From Diphasiastrum complanatum (lineage: Eukaryota; Streptophyta; Lycopodiopsida; Lycopodiales; Lycopodiaceae): a stretch of DNA of 41,446 nt. The notes beneath the pieces were generated by a model that was not told the origin of the DNA, ran no database searches, and saw only the letters and a program-made list of their open reading frames with translations. Position 1 is the first letter of the stretch. Every line of letters begins with the position of its first letter. Shown in pieces: positions 1 through 10,246 of the stretch. The position numbers and the translations under genes are program-made. The stretch spans positions 1 to 41,446 of the forward strand of contig MU835149.1 in NCBI GenBank assembly GCA_029204225.1, given 5' to 3'.

Positions 1-985
1 ATTATAAATGCAACTTCATGCATGTTTACTGTGAACCATTGTAGTGGATTCAGACCGAATTTTCCAGTGTTGAAGGTCTATGATTTTGCTTTTGAAGCTT
101 TGAAATCTATTGCCTTCCTCATAGGAAGTTCATTAGTTTTTTTGGAGTTCCGAGCGGGTAAATTTTCTATTAAGAGTTGGTTTTTGAATAAGTAGGTAAG
201 GTTAGTCATTATATTTGCTGGCATCTTCAAGATCCAAATTATGCTTTGAAAATCAATATATGCTCTCTAAGGCATGTGCAACGTGTTGGCCCTTAAGTGT
301 GATCGATAGATGTGAATGAGTTTGTGATAAGAGGAATACTGAGATTGAGCATGTATTGCCATTAACAGCTGTGACTAGAGAATATCAAGACATGCCATAA
401 ACATTGGCAACTTGTATTAGTCCAACTATTGACTTTGAGTGTACTTATTGGGAATTATTACATTGTTTAAGCCAGTACTAGTTGAGCTACTTGGCTTTTG
501 AGCCCTCAGTCTGACAAATATAGCTTCAATTGACTTGAAAAAACTTGAATTGCAAGCTAACTATCGTGTCCAACCCTAGGGGTAGTCTAATTGGTTGCGG
601 GCCCAAATTACATAGATGTGTCATGAAGGGACTGATACTCTTGATCCTTATTCCGTAGCTTGTAAATAAAAGAATTTAAGGTTTTTTTTTGTCGTTCCGA
701 CGCCCCAAAATGTTTCAGAATAATTGTTCCAAAATGATCTGCCAGTGGAACATCATTCTGGTGCAACTTAGATTTTAGTCTACTCGATTCACATGATTCT
801 TCGTAGGGGATTTAATAATATCTACTAAAGGTGCATGTTCATTGGACTCGACCCAATAGCAGTAGAATGCCATTTTTTCTGTGCGCATTGTTGAGTGTCT
901 TTGTCATTCTTTAATCTGCCAACTATATACATTGTTTTTTCCTCTGTTTAATTTGTTGCTTATCTTTCTAAACTCTTATGTGTAG
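1..985 (+). other. Intron sequence upstream of the first visible SKI2 exon
   Basis: This AT-rich stretch has no ORF of useful length and no recognisable transposon. It ends in a 3' splice site (TGTAG at 981-985) in front of the first helicase exon. I looked for the preceding SKI2 coding segment (the region before motif V) and did not see it, so the upstream exon lies outside the window. Confidence 0.6.
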
Positions 986-1039
986 GTGTTGTTTTCCACT
1001 GAAACATTTGCAATGGTGTCAAATGCACCTGCAAGGACT
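986..1039 (+). CDS. SKI2: SKI2-like DExH-box RNA helicase, exon with motif V
   Basis: This 54-nt exon reads VLFSTETFAMVSNAPART and is bounded by TGTAG upstream and GTAAGT (1040-1045) downstream, phase 0 at both ends. It matches the Ski2-like motif V segment, known in the family as (V)LFATETFAMGVNAPART. SKI2 is the helicase of the cytosolic SKI complex, which feeds mRNA 3'-to-5' into the exosome. The codons for Gly-Val are altered: where ATG GGT GTC AAT is expected the sequence has ATG GTG TCA AAT, which equals the loss of one G from a GGG run and the gain of one A in an AA run. This may be base-calling error or early decay. The next residue (V) is supplied by the exon at 26859, so the junction reconstitutes PART-V. 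Identification is firm because the following exons continue the same protein; whether the gene is functional is uncertain. Confidence 0.8.
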
Positions 1040-1289
1040 GTAAGTAGTCATGCTTCGAGGTGGTTCTGAAAACATTGGTCATTTTATTTCTCTACAAATT
1101 TTTTTCGCTATACAATTATTTTGCTCTTCATGGTTGTTAAAAGAATGCCAGGTTCTTCTTTATTGTTCTCAAAAATCAGTTATGAAATTACCTTGACAAA
1201 ATATGGTTCATGTGGTGTTGCTTTAGTTTTCTTTGAGTTTCTTGATGTCATTTAAAAAATGTGGCAATTATTCTGTGTATAGTATGGTT
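1040..1289 (+). other. Start of the 25.8-kb SKI2 intron
   Basis: AT-rich intronic sequence directly after the GTAAGT donor. I see no gene or recognisable repeat before the GC-rich MITE at 1290. Confidence 0.5.
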
Positions 1290-1563
1290 CAGACATGAGG
1301 GGTCCGGGCCGGAATGCCCGCGTCCGCATCCGGCGTCCGGACTTGGACGCGTCCGACCCCCGGATGCGGGGTCGGACGCGTCCTTATTTTTTTTTTAATT
1401 TAAAAAAAAAAAAAACAGATGCGTCCGGGGGTCCAGACACAATTTTTTTTTTTTAAATCTTTATTAAAAATTAAAATAAAAACAAAATCGGACGCGTCCG
1501 GACGCGGATGCACTCCGGACGCGGACGCGTGTCCGGACGCGCGTCCGCCATCCGCTTCCTTAG
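1290..1563 (+). mobile_element. GGACGCG-rich MITE, copy a (full length)
   Basis: This GC-rich 274-bp element runs from CAGACATGAGG to CGCTTCCTTAG and is packed with GGACGCG/CGCGTCC motifs around two poly-T/poly-A tracts. It is flanked by an imperfect 8-bp direct repeat: GTATGGTT (1282-1289) and ATATGGTT (1564-1571). An 8-bp target duplication is typical of hAT elements. At least seven relatives occur in the window (16965, 17121, 23199, 24212, 25066, 25227 and 25717). There is no coding capacity; the ORFs here are compositional. Confidence 0.65.
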
Positions 1564-1851
1564 ATATGGTTATATACATAATTGCTTGTTCCAAATATGT
1601 CTGACGCAACCTGTATTATTATTAAATTTTGAATTGCAACCCAATTTTTTGAAAAATTGCAGAATTCTTTTCTTTTGAAGATTTCTTTTCTGTAATTAGA
1701 GGGAAAAAAAAGGGATCATATGCATAGTGCTTAAATTACATATGTGTGTGTGTAGATCTCAAAAACCTTTTCCAAGGTTTTGGGGTCAGAACATATTGTA
1801 TGTTCCGTACACCACATTCCGAAATGTACTACCCCATAGTAAAATAAGTAA
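1564..1851. other. Intronic sequence and truncated left edge of gypsy element A
   Basis: AT-rich DNA between the MITE and the end of the element A integrase reading frame. No 3' LTR matching the element A LTR (6300-6674) is present here, so element A is truncated on this side; the exact breakpoint between about 1800 and 1852 is unclear. Confidence 0.45.
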
Positions 1852-2985
1852 CTAACTAAGAACCTCCAAAATGCGATAAGGCCCATAATAACGTGGTGCA
1901 AGCTTCTCAGTAGAAGCATGGCCCTGGACAAAATGATGACGTGCAAACCGTAGGCGTAGATAAACCATATCTCCAAGTTGAAACTCAACATGGCGGCGGT
2001 GACGATCAACTGAGGTCTGATAACGCTGCTGAACATGCTGTAAATGAGAATTGGCCCAGGTAATAAGCTCTCGAGCACCTGATAGAAAAGATGCAAGTGT
2101 GACAGGTGTATCCTCAGGAGGGAGAGGAATGCCAAGTAAAAGAGGTTCATAGCCATGAGATAATAAAAATGGTGAGACACCTATGTTGGTACTAACAGAG
2201 CTATTAAAGCTATACTCTGCTAAACATAAATGCTGATCCCAATCCTTCCCTGAAGGAGTAACAAAATGGCGTAAATAATCCTCAAGGATCCTGTTAAGGA
2301 CCTCAGACTGCCCATCAGAAGTAGAATGATAAGCAGAACCCATAAAAAGCTGTACATCCAATATACGCATAAGCTCTGTCCAGAATATAGATGTAAACTT
2401 ACTATCCCGATCAGAAAGGATAGTACGAGGAAATCCATGCAGGCGGAAAATCTCTGATAGGAACAAACATGCACACTGCTCTGTTGTGATAGTACTACGA
2501 ACTGGTATAAAATGTGCCTGTTTCGAGAACCTGTCAACTACCACCATACATGAATCGTGACCACGCTGGGTATGGGGAAGGCCAAGGATAAAGTCCATAG
2601 ATATATCAGTCCACTGGCAATGAGGAATAGGCCAACTCTGGAGCAAACCAGCAGATTTAGCACGGGAGTACTTATTACGAAGACAAAAAGGGCAGGTACG
2701 AATAAGTACAGCAAGCTTAGATCGAAGAGAGGGCCAATAGAAATGGTCTTTGAGACGAGCATAACACTTCTGAAAACCAAAGTGACCCCCAACAGGAGAG
2801 GAATGAGCATCGGACAACAATTGGGAACGGATACCCAAGGAACTAGGAATACAGAGAATCATAACGATAAAGACGGTTGTCAACAATGGAGTAAACCTGA
2901 TGAGGACGGGATGAAACAGGTGGGGCAGAACTATAAACATCACGAAAATCAGAACATGTAAGGTATGCTGCAGGTAGATCATCAA
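1852..2985 (-). pseudogene. Element A integrase (pol C-terminal part)
   Basis: This 377-aa frame holds the retroviral-type integrase. It has an HHCC zinc-binding region (H..GGHFG followed by CPFC), then the DDE core with Asp in MDFILGLP, Asp in ILSDRDSKF, and Glu in TSDGQSEVLNR. A GKDWDQHL..AEYSFNSS segment and a C-terminal KLAPRYYGPYRI motif follow, as in plant chromoviral and gypsy integrases. No chromodomain is visible before the stop, because the frame ends at the element's truncated edge. The first ~40 residues of the listed frame are out of phase; a frameshift near 2860 separates it from the RNase H frame. Confidence 0.85.
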
Positions 2986-3705
2986 ACCATGGAGGAATAG
3001 TAGAAACGAGTGTATTCAACAAAGCTGGAAGACGAGATAATGCATCAGCAACAGTGTTAGCACGACCGGGACGATACAATATGGAAAAATTAAAAGACTT
3101 TAAAAACTGCAACCAACGAAATTGACGATCACTAAGGTCACGTTGAGAAAACAAATAACGTAAAGATTGGTGATTAGTAATAATGTCAAATGGAACTCGA
3201 TACAGATAATGACGCCACTTCTTAAGAGCATAGATAATAGCAAGAAGCTCTTTCTCATGCACAGAATAACGTTGCTCATAAGAGCGAAGACGACGCGACT
3301 CATAAGCAATAATACATTGTGACTGGCGAAGTAAAGCACCCAAACCAACATTACTAGCATCAGTCTCAACAAGAAACTTCTGATCAAACTGTGGTAAACA
3401 CATAACGGCAACATCAACAACAACACGACGAAGAGTATCAAACGCTGACTGACAATCAGAAGTCCAAAGAAAAGTACTAGACTTCTTCAAAAGTGCTTGA
3501 AGAGGAGCTTCAATAGTGGCAAAATGAGGAACTGGACGACGAAGGTGAGTGGCTAACCCAAGGAACATACGAACATGATGAATATCAGTTGGTATAGGCC
3601 AATCCTGGATGGCTTGAACCTTATGAGGGTCCAGACGAAGGTGTCCATTACAAACAAGAAAACCAAGAAACTCGATCTTAGAAACAACAAAAGAACATTT
3701 GACAA
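2843..3705 (-). pseudogene. Element A reverse transcriptase thumb and RNase H
   Basis: This frame continues pol after a frameshift at about 3703. The RT connection region (EFLGF, then MFLGLATHLRR) leads into RNase H with VETDASNVGLGALL, SYEQRYSVHEKELLAI and KKWRHYLY. In the usual TDHQSLRYL motif the catalytic Asp has become Asn (TNHQSLRYL, codon AAT), which should abolish RNase H activity. A linker to integrase with NTVADALSRLP follows. These motifs are family knowledge; the substitution is read directly from the sequence. Confidence 0.85.
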
Positions 3706-6144
3706 CTTAGCAAATAACTGGTGATGTACAAGTAACTGAAATACAGAGGAAAGATGGGAAACATGCTCAGCAAGAGACTGACTAAAAATAAGAATATCAT
3801 CAAAATAAACCAAGACACAATGACCAAGAAGCGGACGCATGACGTTATTAGTAACACCAAAAGGAAGCACACGAAATTCATATAAACCAAGATGAGTACG
3901 AAAAGCAGTCTTATGTTCGTCAGAAGGGTGCATCCTGATTTGGTAATATCCAGAACGAAAGTCTACCTTGGAAAAGATTTTAGAGGTACCGAGCTGGTCA
4001 AAGAGGTCATGCATGTGTGGAATAGGGTACTGATTACGAATAGTTAACTTATTTAAAGCACGGTAATCAATACAAAGGCGTTTGGTACCATCTTTCTTAC
4101 TAACAAGGAGAACAGGGGCACCAAAAGGGCTGTGACTAGGAACAATGAGACCCTGATCTAACAAGGCAGTAATATGGAGCTCAAGCTCATCATGCTCAGA
4201 TCGAGACATACCATAAGGGGGACGGGAAGGAGGAGCAGAACCAGGACGCAAGTCAATATGATGGTTCACGTCACGTAATGGTGGTAGCGTCGTAGGTTCT
4301 GAAAAGAAAAAAGCATACTGATGTAATAAGTCAGAGATCACCTGAGGAACAACTGCTGGAGTGGAAACTGGAGGAACTGGTACTGCCCGCTGAACACATA
4401 ATAAGGCTGCACAATGAGCCTTCGGCAGACTGCGAATAAACTGCTTCCCAGTAATCAACTGGAAGTCTCCCTGAGAATCAATGCCAACAAGTGAGTGTGT
4501 AACTGCATCATGTACAAATGTCAATGTCTGTTGTGTCAAGTCCAGTGTAACGGCTCCAAGAGATGCAAACCAATCAGCACCAAGGATAAGATCATAACTC
4601 TCCATAGGAATAATGTAAAGATCTGTCTGTCCAGAAAAATCTCCAATGCGGTATGGTAAACGCTGAAACATTTGAGAACTAGGAAAAGAATGGGAACTGG
4701 CAACCTCAACTGTGAGAGGCTGTGAAGCAGGAACAGGTGAAGCACGGATCCGACTAGTGATATAACTGCTAATAAAAGAATGAGTGCTGCCAGTATCAAC
4801 TAAAGCAATATACTCACGACCTGTAATAGGTACACGTAACCGAATGGAGCGAGGACCAGGACGCCCTGTCCAAGTAGCATAGGCAAGCTGAGCATGGCAA
4901 GTAGCAGGAAGTAAATCAGTGGAAGGCTCAGAGGATAGGTCAGGCTCATCAGAAATATGAATGTAGATATCAGAATCATCTGGAGTAGTGCCCTCATGGT
5001 AAAAAACAGCAGTAGTAGTAGGGAGAGGCTGACGGCAATCACGGGCAAAATGGTCAGGACTCTTACAACGAAAGCAAAGACGCTTTTGCTGAAGGTCAGC
5101 GAACTCTGCAGACGTGTAACGTCGGACAAAAGCAGGTCGAGGAGTCGAAGGACGAGGAGACGAAGGGACAATGGAGAGAGCTAGAACAGAAGGGGCAGGT
5201 GTAGGGGTGGACGTAGCGGGAAAAGATGAAGCAGAAGGACAGGGTCGGGAGAAGCGGGAAGGAAGGGTGTTAGAGTACTTATGCTGTAAAGTACTAGCAA
5301 GAGACATCGCCTCAACAAGTGTGGGAGGACGGAAGGAAGAAACATCATAACGTAAAGCACCACGAAGCCCAGCAATGTAACGAGAAATAAGCTCAGTGGG
5401 CTGTAGATCTGTGAAAAGATAAGAAAGCTCCATAAACTGATCTGTATAAGAAGCAAGATCACTGGTCTGAGTGAGACTACGGAATGTATCACGTTGGCGG
5501 TCGAGCCACTGAGGATCAATCATAGCATGACGGAGGTCACGGCGAAAAGTATGCCATACATGGAGCCCTTCCCGATTAGGATTAGCTCTATAAACTCGCC
5601 ACCACGTGGCGGCGCGTCCATCTAAATGTACAGCAGCCAACTGGATCTTCTGAGGATCAGTCTTAGGGTAGATCTGAAAATGTGTGTCAAGCTTAGCAAA
5701 CCAATTCTCTAATAAGTGCCCGTCAGAGGAATCGGAATAGGTAGCAAGCTGTACCCTATCACGAAAGTCTCGAGCAAAGTGTGGCTCAGGAAGTGGGGGA
5801 CGTGAAAAGAAACCAGGAGGTGGGTTAGGTGGAATGAACGGTCCACTACCAGGCTGACTAGCAGAGGAAGATGGAAATCCAAATGGAGGGGGAGTCCCAA
5901 ATGAAGGAAAAACAGGAGCTTTACCAGGACCATGAGGCTGTAAAGAATCAATCTGTGACTGCATAGTAGCAAAGCCCGTCATAACGGTATCGAAGCGCAG
6001 AACGAGGCCAGAAGGGGTCTCATCCATGCGATGAAACTGATCGGATAAGGTTTCTTGAGTAGTCTCACTCGGGGTAGGTGAATGTGCCATAATGATAATG
6101 GAAGGAATAGACGAAAATTTGAGAGAGCGGACTCTTGTCGTCAT
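3706..6144 (-). pseudogene. Element A gag-protease-reverse transcriptase polyprotein
   Basis: The frame opens with a Pro-rich N-terminus, then the retrotransposon gag capsid-like domain (ATWWRVYRANPNREG, MIDPQWLDRQRD, LISRYIAGLRGALRYD). A CCHC zinc knuckle (CFRCKSPDHFARDC), an aspartic protease (ALVDTGSTHSFISSYI) and RT (FSKVDFRSGYYQIRMHP, YFDDILIFS) follow. Between RT motifs, FGVTN jumps directly to NVMRPLLG, so the usual stretch of about ten residues (APATFQ-like) is missing: an in-frame deletion of about 30 nt near 3845-3850. The likely gag start is the Met of MAHSPTPSETTQ; an upstream in-frame Met at 6144 also exists. The frame is broken at about 3703. Confidence 0.85.
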
Positions 6145-6299
6145 CCCAAATTAGTCTATTAAAACCACTATTATCACAACTAAGAGAGGAAAGCAATCAA
6201 CAAATGAAAAAAGTGAAAATGAAGGCTGTAAAAATACGCTGGACAGCCAGGAGGCAAGTGACAAATTGGAGTATCAAATGGAATGCTAGAGCTAAGCTA
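6145..6299 (-). other. Element A leader with one GGCTGTCCAGCG motif and no recognisable primer-binding site
   Basis: Between LTR and gag on the - strand there is a short leader containing CTGGCTGTCCAGCG (6237-6250 on the + strand as its complement). The same motif is tandemly repeated in the leader of element B and also present in D. The standard TGGTATCAGAGC primer-binding site expected right after the LTR is absent, which suggests a local deletion. Confidence 0.5.
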
Positions 6300-6674
6300 C
6301 GAAAGCATCACATAAGCAAGACTTAAGCTATGAAAGCGGCACATAAGCAAGACTTAACCCTAGAAAGCAGGAAAGAGAGAGATTAAGGAGGCTAAAGAGA
6401 GAGATCAGTTTCCCTACTTATAGCCAAGAGGAAGCCCTAAAAGGAAGCTTCCGGTGGCTAGGGCCCAACTGGGAGGGAAAATAGTGCCCCCTCCAAGAAG
6501 GCCCCCACTCTCCAGTAATATGTCCAAATGGCCTAATAATGAATAATAAGGCCAAAGGCCAACCATATAGTCTAAGTGTCACTAATGAATGAAAAAGGGC
6601 CCAAGGCCTACTTATGCATAAAGTAAAGTTAATGTAAATGGACGCGGCGAATGTAATGAGCCGAGTCCATAACT
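6300..6674 (-). repeat. 5' LTR of element A
   Basis: Read on the - strand it begins AGTTATGGACTCGGCTCATT and is recognisably homologous to the LTR of B at 8966-9338 and to the LTR remnant at 27500-27896. All three share GCTCATTACATTYGCCG, TATGCATAAGTAGGCC and a GGAGGGNGCACTATTTTCCCTCC segment. A TATA-like CTATAAGTAGGG lies near 6418. A 31-bp direct duplication spans 6296-6357. The inner boundary is approximate. Confidence 0.75.
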
Positions 6675-6876
6675 GGCATGTAAATCACTCTGCCCTCTAT
6701 CAAGAGCCTCCTCCATCATATCGACATAGGTAAGTTTGCCACTGGCCCCCCCTGTGTGCCCTGCCTGTCTCCCGGTATAACCTGTGCCTCTGCCACGTGA
6801 TGCACCTATGACCCCTGCCCGTGGCGTGTGCCCAACACTTTTACCATCATACAATGGAGGCTCTCTGTGATCAAGC

Positions 6877-7006
<130 letters not shown>

Positions 7007-8384
7007 CAAGCTCCCTCTCTCTCTCTGCCATCAACTGTGTGCCCAAGACATCTGCAGGCATGGCATGGGTGTTGTTCGTAGGCAAGTCAACCTGGCGCTC
7101 CAAATCAGATATCTTTGTCTAGAAGGTTGAAATTTAGCATGTTAGAGAAACAACTTGATCAGGAAATGAAACCAACATATTAGTGAGATGTCAACCAACA
7201 TGCTATGGGAGAACAACCTATCACCTGCAATGCGCTCGTAATGGTCGGCAGTCTCTTGGCGAGCCGTGCGTTGGTGCTACAGAACACCAACTGCTCCAGC
7301 TGAATCACTGATAGTCTATTTCTTCTCCTCGTGTGAATGAGGGCCCATGTGCTCCAATTACGCTCACACACGGAGGCAGCACAATCATGTGGTACGTGCA
7401 ATGAAATGGTTCAGCAAATGTTCACAGGTGGAACGTCAACAAAACACAACAAGGGAGGATGAGATGAGGTGCATACCTGTGAAAGGACACACAGTGCAAG
7501 ACGCTGTATGGAGGGATAGGTGCTACCGAACATGGTCCACCAGGTAATGGGGAGCTGCCTCCTCTTTGGATCCTGAGTAGCCGAGTGACCGAACGTGCCC
7601 ATGCCATAACGAAATGCAGCTAGCTCCTCCATGAGTCTGATAGGATCCAAATCAATGTGTGGACCCACCCTGTAGATGTACTCAAGCCAATCCGCCTCGA
7701 GCTCCTTGTCTGAAATCTGTGTTAGAGAGAGGAAGAGGGGATGCAGGATGTGTGCAACGCTGTGGATACTCCTGTGAAAGTAGTTCCACCACGTCTCTCA
7801 GATGAACGTTAGCTCGGTCATCCTGCATGTGAGACAGGCATGTAGTTTAGGGTTTAGGCACGAAATCGAAGCAAAATATGGAAAAATGTAACATCAACAG
7901 AAAAACAAAGTATTAATCACTGAAAAGATAAAGACCAATTACATTACTATACTGCTTACCTCTCTGGCTGCAAGATGGGCAGCTGTAGGAACTGTCCAAT
8001 CCGGTCTAATGAGCTCATACACCAGTCCAAGTGTGGACCCCTCGCTGTCAGCCATGCGGAGCACAATGTAGAGTGGTCGAAGGAGTCCTGACAATGTTTG
8101 CGCATCCCTCTAGAACTGATCTCCCCTCACCGTGGAAGAAAAGTGCTCCCCATCCTTTGTGCGCTGAAACGTATTGGCACGCCAAAGATCACTGGCAACC
8201 ATCTGTGCCCTGCAACTGATCAGACGATTGATGACCACCAAGTCGAATGCAAAGCGTGTGGGGGCTGGCTTACGGAGGTCCAAATGGCTGAACACCCGAA
8301 ACATGGCAATAACACGCCTCTTCCTGGTGACAAAAGTCAACAGGAAGAGGGCCTCACGGACGATGGCTCTAACCCAAGGAAGTT

Positions 8385-8500
8385 GCATGTCCGTCCCCGT
8401 CAGGCAGCGACTACTTGACACCTACGGGCTACATCTTGTGGCTGACCCCGAGTTGGCTCGTAGGTTTCCAGTAGTCGCTGCCTGACAGGGACGGACATGC
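8385..8500. repeat. Palindromic inverted duplication at the hAT copy 1 deletion junction
   Basis: The arms at 8385-8415 and 8470-8500 are 31 nt with one mismatch (GCATGTCCGTCCC... / its complement). Weaker similarity continues toward the centre at about 8442. The intact hAT copy has only one arm at the matching place (near 22536-22575). The left arm is therefore an inverted extra copy sitting exactly where copy 1 skips from the BED region to the catalytic core. Confidence 0.75.
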
Positions 8501-8965
8501 TGCCACAAGGGGCAGCATTTATGGTGGCACCATTTTTGGCGCGTGCACCGAGCAGGTGGCCTTTAAGGCGAGTGAGGGACGCAGCGAATTCGACTAGACA
8601 ATACCGGCAGCACACGACCTTCTGACCGGTCTTGTTGGTCTTGTCGGCAACCTGCCTGAAAACGTCCACCTCGTCCCACAGATCGGAAAAGTCGGACTAC
8701 ACCATTGTGATGGAGAAAAGTATGGAAAAAATGCAGATGAAGCTACAACTGGAAGAATGGGAAGTTGGAAAAAATACAGGAGGGTTCAATGTTGGAGAGA
8801 TGCTGAAAATGGGCGAAGGCAGGGCGAAGCAAATCAGATGCAAGGCAAGGCGTTGCGTGGGCGAAGGGCGACGCAAGGCAGCGAAGGCAGGCAGGCAAAA
8901 ACAGCAGCGATGGTAGGGCAGCGAGGCCGCAAAAAAATTTCAGAGAGAAGATGTGAGGGGGACGG

Positions 8966-9338
8966 AGTTATGGACTTGGCTCATTACATTCGCCGCGTCC
9001 ATTCTTTTATTGTTATTATGCATAAGCAGGCCTAAGGGCCCTTTTTATTCATATACTGGCCTTGGGCCCTATTTGGTTATATTTTTAGGACTTGGTCACA
9101 TTGATTTGGAGTGGGGGTCCTCCTATTGGGAGGGCGCACTATTTTCCCTCCAAATCCTTTTCCCTCCCTTTTTTGAATCCACAAGTTGATTCAGGGAGAG
9201 GGTATAAGTAGGGCATCATTGTATTCCTTTATCCAGTTTATGATGATTGCTCCTCTTTAGCCTCCTTAAGCATTCTCTTCCTGCTTTCTAGCTTAAGTCC
9301 TGCTTTCTAGCATAGCTACTGAATCTTAGCTTGTAACT
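8966..9338 (+). repeat. 5' LTR of element B
   Basis: It begins AGTTATGGACTTGG and ends CTTGTAACT, directly followed by TGGTATCAGAGC. The LTR ends are thus AGTTA...TAACT rather than the common TG...CA. GGTATAAGTAGGG near 9200 is a plausible TATA box. It is homologous to the element A LTR and the 27500-27896 LTR. Confidence 0.75.
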
Positions 9339-9350
9339 TGGTATCAGAGC
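9339..9350 (+). other. Primer-binding site for initiator tRNA-Met (element B)
   Basis: TGGTATCAGAGC is the complement of the 3' end of plant initiator tRNA-Met and primes minus-strand synthesis in many plant LTR retrotransposons. It follows the LTR with no spacer. Confidence 0.85.
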
Positions 9351-9359
9351 ACTTTCCTG

Positions 9360-9905
9360 CAGATTGGTGGAGGCTGTCCAGCGCCCTACCACCCATCACT
9401 TTCATCGATTTTTCTCCGTCAACCTTCCTGCAAATTGGTGGAGGCTGTCCAGCGCCCTACCACTCATCACTTTCATCGATTTTTCTCCGTCATTTTTGCA
9501 GATTGGTGGTGGCTGTCCAGCGCCCTATTGCCCATCACTTTCGACGATTTCTTCATCATTTTTTGAAGGTTTGGTGGAGGCTGTCCAGCGCCCTGCTGAC
9601 CCATCACTTTCGTCGATTTTTTTCGGCAGATTTTCATTGTTTTTGCAGATTTGGTAGCTATTGCCCAGCGCCCTACTACCTCATCGTTTTCGACACTTTT
9701 CGTCACCGATTTGCTGTCCATTTTTTATATTGATTGGAGGCTGTCCAGCGCCCTACTACCGTCTCATTTCAGTGATTCTTTTCACCGACTTGCTGTCCGT
9801 TTCGGCTATTGATTGGAGGCTGTTCGGCGCCTTACTTCAGCACCTTTTTTCAGCCTATTCTTCAGCATATTGTGGATCTTGGTAGTTGCTGCCCACCAGT
9901 GCCCT
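9360..9905 (+). repeat. Degenerate tandem repeat in the element B leader (about 8 units of 68-83 bp)
   Basis: Eight units share a GGAGGCTGTCCAGCGCCCT core, starting near 9372, 9443, 9511, 9579, 9656 (diverged), 9739, 9818 (diverged) and 9886 (diverged). Between cores lie TCATCACTTTCATCGATTTT-like stretches. The core includes GCTGTCCAGC, whose four outer bases on each side are complementary. Short ORFs across this array are by-products of the repeat. Confidence 0.8.
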
Positions 9906-10246
9906 ATTATCTTCAGCTTTTACCTCTCTTTGTTGGCACTACCGAGTGAACGACGGATCAGCACCCACCCAGGTATTGCTTGCACCCTTTTTGCACTTCC
10001 TTTTTGCACCTACTTGCTGTCTTTTCTGCTCACATACTGCTCTTTTCCAGCCCCCTATTCCTGTTCATATTTGTTGCCTCACACCCTCGTCTTTCCATTT
10101 TTCCACTTTCTCAGCCCCTTATTTTTTGATTATTATCCATCTTGATTGACTGTTTATGTGCCATTTTTGGTAATTTCGGAGGTTAGACTAAGTTGGGGTG
10201 ACGACAAACGTCCTCTCCCTCGGTTTTTGTCTCTTCCTTAGTCCCT
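9906..10246 (+). other. Remainder of the element B leader
   Basis: Pyrimidine-rich untranslated sequence leading to the gag start. It ends with GGGGTGACGACAAACGTC (near 10195-10212), a segment also seen just before gag in A (TGACGACAAGAGTCC) and D (GGTGACGACAAAAGTC). Confidence 0.6.

Larger units (their letters stand above)
1852..6674 (-). mobile_element. Ty3/gypsy retrotransposon A, truncated, lacking the 3' LTR
   Basis: Read on the - strand the order is 5' LTR (6674 to about 6300), leader, gag (6144 onward), protease, reverse transcriptase, RNase H and integrase, which is the Ty3/gypsy order. The outer end of the LTR abuts a hAT relic (6675 onward). The opposite end stops after integrase, with no polypurine tract or 3' LTR. 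The element carries two frameshifts, one RT deletion and an RNase H active-site change, so it is dead, although its proteins are still long and easy to read. Confidence 0.85.

Noticed and set aside
9338-9905. Short + strand ORFs with repeated WRLSSALP-like units
   Set aside because: They come from the 68-83-bp repeats in the gypsy B leader, differ in all three frames and lie before the gag start.
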